From: an uncultured Lachnospiraceae bacterium
GTDB taxonomy: Bacteria; Bacillota; Clostridia; Lachnospirales; Lachnospiraceae
DNA length: 15,251 nucleotides
Assembly: GCA_900313745.1 (NCBI GenBank)
Contig: OMSM01000288.1
Coordinates: forward strand, 1 to 15,251
Direction: 5' to 3'
Part shown: one piece after another, positions 1 to 6,223 of the stretch
Layout: each line of letters opens with the position of its first letter
Position numbering within the stretch: position 1 is the first letter of the stretch
Made by a program: the position numbers and the translations under genes
The notes under the pieces: model-generated
Database searches by the model: none
What the model was told of the DNA's origin: nothing
The model's input: only the letters and a program-made list of their open reading frames with translations

Positions 1-3
1 GCG

Positions 4-717
4 ATGGACGGAATCCGGTCGGCGGAGGCTGTAGGAAAGCGTTTTGCTCCATATGATGCCGCTTCCGCCAAAGCAGCCCTGAGAAAGACCGCAAGGAGAA
101 GGAGAGACGGGTTATCCGCCGGGTACCGGCGGACAGCCTCGGAGGGAATCGCCTCCCGTATAAGAGAACTCGATGAATACAGGGAAGCAGAGCGGCTGTT
201 CATCTATATGTCATTCGGAAGCGAAGCGGAGACGGGCCGAATCATAGAAGCCGCATATGAGGACGGAAAAGAGGTCTTCGTGCCCAGGATCATCCCCGGA
301 GAGAACAGGGAGATGGTATTTGCAAGGATATTGCCCGATACGGTTTTCGTGCCGGATTCCCACGGAATCCCGGAGCCGGAGCCCGGAGGAACGGAATATC
401 TTCCGGGGAGCGACGGGGGGGCAGCTGCGGAAGACGACAGCGCAGGCAGTCCGCCGGACGGGAGGGAAGAGCCGAAGACACTGGTTATCGTTCCCGGCCT
501 CGCCTTTGACAGACAGGGCAGAAGGCTGGGTTACGGCGGCGGCTATTATGACCGTGCGATCAGTGCGATGAGGAAAAACTCCCGCAGCTTCATCTTCGCA
601 GGCACAGCTTTCGCCGCGCTTCCGATGGATCCACTCCCGGCAGACACCCACGACGAGGCGGCAGACCTGGTCATCACCGAGAACGAAACAATCCGTATAC
701 TGTATAATGTAACCTAA
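4..717 (+). CDS. fthC: 5-formyltetrahydrofolate cyclo-ligase (5,10-methenyl-THF synthetase), possibly 5'-partial
   Basis: This enzyme converts 5-formyl-THF to 5,10-methenyl-THF with ATP, returning a storage or inhibitory folate to the one-carbon pool in the cytosol. The family signature is clear at about residues 160-184: a hydrophobic strand, VPGLAFD, then GRRLGYGGGYYDR, the glycine-rich and basic phosphate-binding loop. Upstream, the N-terminal ALRK plus RRRRD pattern and FIYMSFGSEAET match the folate-binding half, and the C-terminal LPADTHDEAADLVITE matches the family end. ATG at 4 is the first possible start, but no ribosome binding site can be seen because the window begins there, so the true start may lie upstream. 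The protein is long for the family because of an acidic, Gly/Pro-rich insertion at about residues 130-157, which contains a run of seven G at 415-421. The stop codon lies inside a perfect palindrome. Confidence 0.93.
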   Translation: MDGIRSAEAVGKRFAPYDAASAKAALRKTARRRRDGLSAGYRRTASEGIASRIRELDEYREAERLFIYMSFGSEAETGRIIEAAYEDGKEVFVPRIIPGENREMVFARILPDTVFVPDSHGIPEPEPGGTEYLPGSDGGAAAEDDSAGSPPDGREEPKTLVIVPGLAFDRQGRRLGYGGGYYDRAISAMRKNSRSFIFAGTAFAALPMDPLPADTHDEAADLVITENETIRILYNVT

Positions 718-745
718 GTGAAGTGCCTGCACTTCACTTAGGTTA
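710..745. repeat. Perfect 16-bp inverted repeat with 4-base loop, overlapping the fthC stop
   Basis: Bases 710-725 are the exact reverse complement of 730-745, with the loop CCTG between. The left arm contains the fthC stop codon (715-717). The stem is long and perfect, but neither strand has a T-run after it, so it is not a classic Rho-independent terminator. It could be a transcript-end processing or stability hairpin, a protein-binding palindrome, or a dispersed repeat. A TATAAT box sits just before it at 703-708. Confidence 0.85.
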
Positions 746-772
746 ACGAGCAAAAAGCGGCATCGCCGCGTT
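744..772 (-). repeat. Repeat copy 1: terminator-like hairpin read on the minus strand
   Basis: This 29-base unit is repeated at 812-840 with one mismatch (A versus G at the sixth base). Read on the minus strand it gives a GC-only 5-bp stem (gcggc, loop gat, gccgc) followed by TTTTT, the form of a small intrinsic terminator for leftward transcription. No leftward gene is visible in the window, so the role is unclear. It begins inside the palindrome that ends at 745. Confidence 0.7.
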
Positions 773-811
773 TGCGAGTCTGTAACAGGAAGCCAGGCAG
801 ATTCCGGCTGA

Positions 812-840
812 TAACGGGCAAAAAGCGGCATCGCCGCGTT
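812..840 (-). repeat. Repeat copy 2: terminator-like hairpin read on the minus strand
   Basis: This is the second copy of the 744-772 unit, offset by 68 bases and identical over its last 23 bases. It has the same minus-strand stem with a 3-base loop and a T5 tail. It ends 18 bases before the proA start and just upstream of the proA ribosome binding site, so it would lie in the proA 5' leader if transcription starts upstream. Confidence 0.7.
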
Positions 841-858
841 CAGGACAGGGAGGATAAT

Positions 859-2112
859 ATGACACCGGTAGAAAAACTCTGCGCAGCCGTAAGAAGCGCC
901 GCACCCTCCGTCGCCGGGCTGGATACCGGCACGAAGAACCGCGTGCTTTGTGCGCTTGCGGACCGCCTCCTCGAGGAGGAGACTGTGCGTGCCATACTGG
1001 AAGCCAACAGTATTGACATGGAACGCGGACGGGAGAGCCATATGCCCGAGGGCCGTCTGGACAGGCTTCTCCTGAACAGGGAGCGCCTCTCGCAGATCGC
1101 CGAAGGGGTGAGGCAGGTTGCCCTCCTCCCGGATCCCATAGGCGAGATACTGGAGGAAAGCGTGCGCCCCAACGGACTTCACATCCGGAAGGTCCGGGTA
1201 CCTCTTGGCGTCATCGGAATCATCTATGAGTCGAGGCCGAATGTCACTGCAGACGCCTTCGCACTCACCTTCAAGACGGGCAACGCCGTAGTGCTTAAGG
1301 GCGGAAGCGACGCCATAGCCTCCAATCTGGCCATCGTTTCCGCGATTAAGGATGTTCTCTCCGGGAACGGCATCTCCCCGGACGCCGTGGGTATCATTGC
1401 CTCCACGGACAGAAAGGACGCTGCGGAATTCATGTCCATGCGGGAGTACATCGACGTCCTCATCCCGAGGGGAAGCGCGGGCCTCATCCGTGCGGTCGTG
1501 GAAGGAAGCCGCATCCCCGTGATCGAGACAGGATCCGGCAACTGCCACATCTATGTGGACGAGAGCGCGGACCTGGACAAGGCGGTGCCGATCATCATCA
1601 ACGCGAAGACGCAGCGCATCGGTGTCTGCAATGCCGCGGAATCCCTTGTGGTCCACGAGGCTGTGAAGGAGCGCTTCCTGCCCCTTCTTCTGTCGTCGAT
1701 GAACGAGCATCATGTGGAACTTCGCGCGGACGAAGAGTCCATCGGGCTCCTTCCCGGAGCCGTGCCCGCGACGGAGAAGGATTTCGGAACGGAATACCTG
1801 GACTATATCCTCTCCGTGAAGACGGTCTCCTCTCTGGACGAGGCTATCCGTCATATCAACCGGTACCACACCGGGCACTCCGACGCGATCATCACCGAGG
1901 ACGAGGCAGCCGCTGAACGCTTTCTCAATGAAATTGATTCCGCCTGCGTCTATGTGAACGCTTCCACAAGGTTCACGGACGGCTTCGAGTTCGGCTTCGG
2001 AGCGGAGATCGGAATCAGCACGCAGAAGCTGCACGCCCGCGGGCCGATGGGCTTAAGAGAACTTACCTCGTATAAGTACAAGATCACCGGGAACGGACAG
2101 GTGCGGGCATAA
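859..2112 (+). CDS. proA: Gamma-glutamyl phosphate reductase (glutamate-5-semialdehyde dehydrogenase)
   Basis: ProA reduces gamma-glutamyl phosphate to glutamate-5-semialdehyde with NADPH, the second step of proline synthesis. It belongs to the aldehyde dehydrogenase superfamily. The reading frame is open from 772, but I choose ATG 859 because AGGGAGG stands just upstream (847-853) and the resulting 417 residues match the family length. The 29 extra upstream residues would encode repeat sequence. Visible motifs are PLGVIGIIYESRPNVTADA (cofactor region), the LIPRGSAGLI and IETGSGNCHIYVDESADL blocks, and the catalytic cysteine C257 in RIGVCNAAES. FGFGAEIGISTQKLHARGPMGL near the C-terminus is also typical. 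The usual partner proB (glutamate 5-kinase) is not in the window and may lie elsewhere. The next gene follows after about 40 bases. Confidence 0.97.
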   Translation: MTPVEKLCAAVRSAAPSVAGLDTGTKNRVLCALADRLLEEETVRAILEANSIDMERGRESHMPEGRLDRLLLNRERLSQIAEGVRQVALLPDPIGEILEESVRPNGLHIRKVRVPLGVIGIIYESRPNVTADAFALTFKTGNAVVLKGGSDAIASNLAIVSAIKDVLSGNGISPDAVGIIASTDRKDAAEFMSMREYIDVLIPRGSAGLIRAVVEGSRIPVIETGSGNCHIYVDESADLDKAVPIIINAKTQRIGVCNAAESLVVHEAVKERFLPLLLSSMNEHHVELRADEESIGLLPGAVPATEKDFGTEYLDYILSVKTVSSLDEAIRHINRYHTGHSDAIITEDEAAAERFLNEIDSACVYVNASTRFTDGFEFGFGAEIGISTQKLHARGPMGLRELTSYKYKITGNGQVRA

Positions 2113-2155
2113 TCCTGCTGAGCCGCTGCCCGGAAGAATGAAAAGGACCAAAGCA

Positions 2156-3232
2156 ATGAACAACAGCGCGAAATATGTCGCATACGTATCCTCCTACACG
2201 ACGAACCAGAAGGATAAATACGGTATCCGCATTTACGACGTGGACATGGAAAACGGCAGGCTTTACGAGAAGGACCAGGTGGAGATCACCAATTCCTCCT
2301 ATGTCACCATCTCACACAACCGGCGTTTTCTCTATTCCATCACGGACTTCGGCGTCGAAGCTTACCGGATTCTTGCGGACGGCAGCCTCGAGGCGCTTAA
2401 CAGGGCGTCCATCAACGGAATGAGAGGATCCTACCTCTCCACGGACTACACGGATTCCTGGCTCTTCGTCGCCGGCTACCACGACGGTAAAATCACGGTT
2501 CTCCGGCTTCTTGAGGACGGGAGTGTAGGGGAGATCGCGGATGAGGTATTCCACAAAGGACTGGGCAGCATCGCTGAGCGCAATTTCCGTCCCCATGTGC
2601 AGTGCGTCAAGATGACCAGGGACAACAGATATCTCTGCGCGGCGGATCTGGGGCTCGACCACATTAATGTTTATTCGCTCAATCACCGCACCGGGAAGAT
2701 CCGCCAGATCGACATCATCCACAGTGATATCGAATCCGCTCCAAGGCATATCAAGTTCTCGGGAGACGGACGCTTCCTCTATGTCGTCCATGAGCTTAAG
2801 AACACCATAAGCGTGTACAGCTATTCAGATAAGGGTGATGATCCCCAGTTCGAGAGGATCCAGACCGTATCCACCCTGAACGATTATCACGCGGGCGTCT
2901 CGGCGGCAAGCGCCCTCAATATCTCGGAGGATTTCCGCTACCTTATCAGCACTAACGCAGGGGACAATTCCGTCGTGATCTTCTCGATAGACCAGGAGAC
3001 AGGGCTTCTTGAGAAAAAACTCTGCCTTCCCGTGAGCGGCGACTACCCTAAGGACGCGGCGCTTTTCCCGGACAACCGCCATCTGGTTTCCTTAAACCAC
3101 GAATCCAACACCATGACTTTCTTCACGGTTGACCTCGACAGGGGGCTTATTGTGATGAACGGAAAGGAACTGAAGGTCGAACAGCCCAACTGCATCATTT
3201 TCCACAGGCTGATTCAGGCCGGGACGGAGTGA
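2156..3232 (+). CDS. Lactonase-family seven-bladed beta-propeller protein (6-phosphogluconolactonase-like)
   Basis: The protein resembles the Pgl/YkgB-type lactonase family (PF10282), in which some members hydrolyse 6-phosphogluconolactone in the pentose phosphate pathway. It opens with YVAYVSSYTT and then shows propeller-blade repeats: an aromatic or hydrophobic strand, a GxIxVY-like strand, and a turn such as SxDGRFLYV or TRDNRYLCAAD. The block RPHVQCVKMTRDNRYLCAADLGLDHINVY is the most family-typical segment, and FSGDGRFLYVVHELKNTISVY another. There is no signal peptide or membrane segment, so it is likely cytosolic. ATG 2138 is also possible, but ATG 2156 has an AAAAGGA site at good spacing and gives 358 residues. 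Neighbours are amino acid genes, which do not fix the substrate. Fold assignment is firm; the exact reaction is inferred. Confidence 0.82.
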   Translation: MNNSAKYVAYVSSYTTNQKDKYGIRIYDVDMENGRLYEKDQVEITNSSYVTISHNRRFLYSITDFGVEAYRILADGSLEALNRASINGMRGSYLSTDYTDSWLFVAGYHDGKITVLRLLEDGSVGEIADEVFHKGLGSIAERNFRPHVQCVKMTRDNRYLCAADLGLDHINVYSLNHRTGKIRQIDIIHSDIESAPRHIKFSGDGRFLYVVHELKNTISVYSYSDKGDDPQFERIQTVSTLNDYHAGVSAASALNISEDFRYLISTNAGDNSVVIFSIDQETGLLEKKLCLPVSGDYPKDAALFPDNRHLVSLNHESNTMTFFTVDLDRGLIVMNGKELKVEQPNCIIFHRLIQAGTE

Positions 3233-3239
3233 GGACGAT

Positions 3240-4382
3240 ATGGCAGGCTCAGTTTTCGGAACACTGCTTACCGTGAGTACTTTCGGCGAATCCCATGGTG
3301 CCGCCCTGGGCGCGGTGATCGACGGTTTTCCTGCGGGTATGGAGCTCTCCGCGGAAGATATCCAGCCTTATCTTGAAAGGCGCAGGCCCGGAAGAAGCGC
3401 TGCTTCCACCGAAAGGAACGAACCTGACCGCGTCGAAATACTCTCCGGCGTGTTCGGCGGAAGGACGACGGGGGCACCGATCGCGATGGTTATCCGCAGC
3501 ACCGCTCAGCGGTCAGGAGACTACGCGGACCTTGCGGAATGCTACAGGCCGGGGCACGCGGATTACGGCTATGATGCCAAATACGGCATAAGGGACTACC
3601 GCGGGGGCGGAAGGTCGTCCGGGAGGGAGACCGTATCCCGTGTCGCTGCGGGAGCTGTTGCGGCAAAACTCCTCAAATCGTGCGGAATAGAAGTTTTTGC
3701 CTGGGTCACCGGCATCGGAGAGGAACGTCTTAATTCGGACCAAATGGAAAGAATCCGCAATGCGCTCATCTCCGGGGAGGGAGCGGAGCATTATCTCCGG
3801 CTCAGGGATTCTCTTCCCACAGGCATACCCGATGAGGAAACCAGCAGGCGCGCGCTCGAGCTGATCGGACGGATGAGGGAAGAGGGCGATTCCGTAGGAA
3901 GCAGCATCGAATGTATTATTACCGGTGTTCCCGCAGGCATCGGGGATCCTGTGTTTAACAAGCTTGATGCGAAGCTTGCAGGCGCGGTCATGTCCGTCGG
4001 AGCGGTGAAGTCGGTCAGCTTCGGGGACGGCCTCTCTGCGATGACAGCGAGAGGATCGGAGTTCAATGATCCCTTCACCGTAAGAGAGGGGACGGTCATA
4101 CCGGAGACAAACCGTGCGGGAGGGATACTTGGCGGAATATCCACAGGCAGGGAGATCATCCTTGATCTTTCCGTCAAGCCTACGCCGTCCATTTTCCGCC
4201 CGCAGAAGACGGTTTCCTCCCGCGGGGAGGAGACGACTCTCACCATACGCGGACGCCATGATCCGGTGATCGCCCCCAGGGCCGCCGTCGTGGCTGAGTG
4301 CATGTGTGCGCTTTCTCTCGCCGACTCAATGATGATCAACATGACTTCGCGTGCGGAGTACTTCACGAAGTTTTACGGCTGA
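3240..4382 (+). CDS. aroC: Chorismate synthase
   Basis: AroC makes chorismate from EPSP by 1,4-elimination of phosphate, the last shikimate step, using reduced FMN without net redox change. At 380 residues the length is normal. The N-terminus carries TFGESHGAALGAVIDGFPAG, the first family signature. It is followed by RRRPGRS and STERNEPDRVEILSGVF, then RPGHADYGYDAKYGIRDYRGGGRSSGRETVSRVAAGA, which holds the substrate and FMN contacts. The C-terminal half has FGDGLSAMTARGSEFNDPF, GGILGGISTGREI and RHDPVIAPRAAVVAECM. The start has GAGTGAGGA upstream, which overlaps the stop of the preceding lactonase-like gene only 7 bases away, so the two are probably co-transcribed. No NADPH:flavin reductase domain is fused, so a separate source of reduced flavin is needed. 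Confidence 0.98.
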   Translation: MAGSVFGTLLTVSTFGESHGAALGAVIDGFPAGMELSAEDIQPYLERRRPGRSAASTERNEPDRVEILSGVFGGRTTGAPIAMVIRSTAQRSGDYADLAECYRPGHADYGYDAKYGIRDYRGGGRSSGRETVSRVAAGAVAAKLLKSCGIEVFAWVTGIGEERLNSDQMERIRNALISGEGAEHYLRLRDSLPTGIPDEETSRRALELIGRMREEGDSVGSSIECIITGVPAGIGDPVFNKLDAKLAGAVMSVGAVKSVSFGDGLSAMTARGSEFNDPFTVREGTVIPETNRAGGILGGISTGREIILDLSVKPTPSIFRPQKTVSSRGEETTLTIRGRHDPVIAPRAAVVAECMCALSLADSMMINMTSRAEYFTKFYG

Positions 4383-4418
4383 TGCGCCCGCATCGCCATA
4401 CAGGAAGACAGGATCAGG

Positions 4419-5567
4419 ATGAATTACAGCTACACGTTGCTCAAAACCGAGGGTATGGCCAAGCGCGCGAGAATGACCACCGTGCACGGGACGATCGAGA
4501 CTCCGGTGTTCATGAACGTGGCCACCGCAGCTGCGATCAAGGGCGGACTCAGCGCTGACGACCTCAGGGGGATCGGCACCCAGGTCATGCTCTGCAACAC
4601 CTACCATCTGCATGTGCGGCCGGGCGATGAGGTGGTGAAAAGCCTCGGCGGCCTTCACCGGTTCACCACCTGGGACCGGCCCATTCTTACCGATTCCGGA
4701 GGCTTCCAGGTCTTCTCCCTCGCGGATCTCCGAAGGATTAAGGAGGAGGGAGTCACTTTTCACTCTCACGTCGACGGAAGGCTGATTTTCATGGGGCCGG
4801 AGGAGAGCATGCGCATCCAGTCCAACCTCGGAAGCACCATCGCCATGGCCTTCGACGAATGCCCCTCGAGCCGGGCAGACAGAGGATATGTGGAGAATTC
4901 CGTCGCGAGAACGTCCAGGTGGCTCCTGCGCTGCCGGGAGGAGATGGAGAGGCTTAACAGCCTGGAGGACACCGTAAACCGGGAACAGCTGCTGTTCGGC
5001 ATCAACCAGGGGGCGGTATTTGACGATATCCGGGTCGATCACGCGAAGGAGATTGCCTCACTCGGCCTGGACGGATATGCCATCGGCGGACTCGCCGTGG
5101 GCGAAACTCACGAAGAAATGTACCGTGTAATCGAGAAGGTCACCCCGGTTCTGCCCAAGGACAGGCCCACATATCTGATGGGTGTGGGCACCCCGGAGAA
5201 TATTCTTGAGGCAGTGGACAGGGGAGTGGATTTCTTCGACTGCGTCTATCCGAGCAGGAACGGCCGGCACGGGAATCTCTACACAAAGAGAGGCACGCTT
5301 CACATCCGCAAGGCAAGATATGAACTCGATCCGCGGCCTATAGAAGAGGACTGCGGATGTCCGGTATGCAGGAAAGGGTATTCCCGCGCTTACTTAAGGC
5401 ATCTGATGAAGGCGGATGAGGCGCTGGCCCTGCGCTTTGCCGTGATGCATAATCTCTATTATTATAATGACCTGATGAAGCGCATCCGTGAGGCGCTGGA
5501 TGAAGGGCGCTACAAGGAGTTCAAGGAGGAGACCGTCGGCCTTCTCCGTTCCGGAACGGATATGTAG
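4419..5567 (+). CDS. tgt: tRNA-guanine transglycosylase (queuine/preQ1 tRNA-ribosyltransferase)
   Basis: Tgt replaces guanine 34 with preQ1 in tRNAs with GUN anticodons (Asp, Asn, His, Tyr), the committed step toward queuosine. Motifs in order: TPVFMNVATAAAIKG near the N-terminus; DSGGFQVFSL, with the proton-handling Asp at D92; FDECPSS at D146; GGLAVGE; and DCVYPSRNGRHG, whose D274 is the expected nucleophile. The zinc site is CGCPVC (C312, C314, C317) plus H344 in VMHNLYYY. The C317-to-H344 interval is one residue longer than I recall for E. coli Tgt (RKGYSRA in place of KNYSRA). The length of 382 residues is normal. ACAGGA precedes the start at 4419. A gap of 36 bases separates it from aroC, so read-through is plausible. 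tgt next to yajC is a common bacterial arrangement. Confidence 0.98.
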   Translation: MNYSYTLLKTEGMAKRARMTTVHGTIETPVFMNVATAAAIKGGLSADDLRGIGTQVMLCNTYHLHVRPGDEVVKSLGGLHRFTTWDRPILTDSGGFQVFSLADLRRIKEEGVTFHSHVDGRLIFMGPEESMRIQSNLGSTIAMAFDECPSSRADRGYVENSVARTSRWLLRCREEMERLNSLEDTVNREQLLFGINQGAVFDDIRVDHAKEIASLGLDGYAIGGLAVGETHEEMYRVIEKVTPVLPKDRPTYLMGVGTPENILEAVDRGVDFFDCVYPSRNGRHGNLYTKRGTLHIRKARYELDPRPIEEDCGCPVCRKGYSRAYLRHLMKADEALALRFAVMHNLYYYNDLMKRIREALDEGRYKEFKEETVGLLRSGTDM

Positions 5568-5574
5568 GAACTGC

Positions 5575-5604
5575 TTGTATAATTATCCATTTCTGTTGTA
5601 TTAT
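5575..5604 (+). promoter_or_regulatory. Possible promoter upstream of yajC
   Basis: The tgt-yajC gap (5568-5696) is markedly AT-rich over its first half compared with its surroundings. It contains TATTAT at 5599-5604 with a weak TTGTAT 18 bases upstream, and a separate TATAAT at 5578-5583 without a good -35 partner. Further on, a 5-bp inverted repeat (5627-5631 with 5639-5643) lies in the presumed leader. No riboswitch motif I know was seen. The promoter call rests on composition and box similarity only. Confidence 0.28.
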
Positions 5605-5696
5605 AGTCCGTAACGCAACTTATTATGCATGATCCGGCCATGCCTCGGGGATAACTTTCCGGCGCGGGGGCCTGGTCAGAAAGGGAACCGATTCAC

Positions 5697-6086
5697 ATGA
5701 ACAACGCCTTATTCCTTACCGCTGCTGCGGGATCCGGCAGCATGAGTCTCTTTACCATCGTCTATCTCGCCGTTATCATCGGCTTCTTCTACTTCCTGCT
5801 GATCCGTCCCCAGCGCAAGCAGCAGCGTGAGAAGGAAGCTCTGCTCTCCACCGTGGCCATCGGCGACAGTGTCCTTACTACCGCCGGCTTCTACGGTGTC
5901 GTCATTGATCTTTCCGAGGACACAGTTATCGTCGAGTTCGGCAACAATAAAAACTGCCGCATCCCCATGCAGAAGTCCGCAATCGTCCAGGTCGAGAAGC
6001 CCGAGGATGCCGTTCAGAAGGATGAGCCCCAGGCAGCTCCTGCGTCGGAAGACACGGATAAGAAGAAGGGACTGTTCCGCAGATAA
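5697..6086 (+). CDS. yajC: Preprotein translocase accessory subunit YajC
   Basis: YajC is a small single-pass membrane protein that associates with SecD-SecF and the SecYEG channel. The 129-residue protein has a short N-terminus, one hydrophobic segment at about residues 17-37 (LFTIVYLAVIIGFFYFLLI), and directly after it the family-defining RPQRKQQREKE. A small soluble domain follows, with the typical SxxVGDxVxTxGGxxG pattern seen here as STVAIGDSVLTTAGFYGVVID. The C-terminal tail beyond residue 100 is low-complexity and charged (acidic, then KKKGLFRR) and unlikely to be conserved. AAGGGA lies about 10 bases before the ATG. In many bacteria yajC follows tgt and precedes secD and secF; the first half holds here, but leuB follows instead of secD. 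Confidence 0.95.
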   Translation: MNNALFLTAAAGSGSMSLFTIVYLAVIIGFFYFLLIRPQRKQQREKEALLSTVAIGDSVLTTAGFYGVVIDLSEDTVIVEFGNNKNCRIPMQKSAIVQVEKPEDAVQKDEPQAAPASEDTDKKKGLFRR

Positions 6087-6098
6087 TCCCTCCCGGAT

Positions 6099-6112
6099 CC
6101 CCGGATCCGGGG
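6099..6112. repeat. 14-base perfect palindrome after yajC
   Basis: CCCCGGATCCGGGG is fully self-complementary and begins 12 bases after the yajC stop. As RNA it could form a 5-bp GC stem with a GATC loop, followed by CTTTGGCTTT, which is only weakly U-rich. It may contribute to termination or 3'-end stability after yajC. Confidence 0.5.
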
Positions 6113-6142
6113 CTTTGGCTTTATTCCATGAACAGCTGGACG

Positions 6143-6168
6143 GGGAGGCATTGTCTTTGCCTCCCTTT
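6143..6168 (+). terminator. Probable intrinsic terminator or attenuator between yajC and leuB
   Basis: Bases 6143-6150 (GGGAGGCA) pair perfectly with 6158-6165 (TGCCTCCC) around a 7-base loop, followed by TTTA. The stem is good but the U-tract is short, so efficiency may be modest. A six-base alternative pairing exists: CCTCCC at 6089-6094 could pair with GGGAGG at 6143-6148 and disrupt this stem. It separates yajC from the branched-chain genes. Confidence 0.55.
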
Positions 6169-6170
6169 AG

Positions 6171-6176
6171 TATAAT
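6171..6176 (+). promoter_or_regulatory. Possible -10 box for the leuB transcript
   Basis: A perfect TATAAT lies directly after the hairpin and 48 bases before the leuB ATG. No matching -35 is seen at 16-18 bases: the best TTG (6151-6153, TTGTCT) is too close at 14 bases. It could instead be chance, or an activator-dependent promoter. Confidence 0.3.
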
Positions 6177-6223
6177 AAGGCGCAGGTTGTTTAATCCGCC
6201 GGGCAAACAAGGGAGATTTATTC

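Noticed and set aside
772..858. Upstream 29-codon extension of proA
   Set aside because: It would encode the repeat sequence, and a strong AGGGAGG immediately before ATG 859 with a family-typical length favours the later start.
211..2034. 607-codon minus-strand open frame
   Set aside because: It lies opposite fthC and proA, which have full family motifs. It shows no domain, no ribosome binding site and an Arg/Asp/His-rich composition typical of the antisense of GC-rich genes. Other long minus-strand frames (for example 6593-7855, 9019-10242, 11646-12632) were rejected for the same reasons.
6087..6223. T-box or other riboswitch upstream of leuB
   Set aside because: I found no T-box sequence (GGGTGGNACCGCG-like) and no other riboswitch core I recognise here or in the other gaps.
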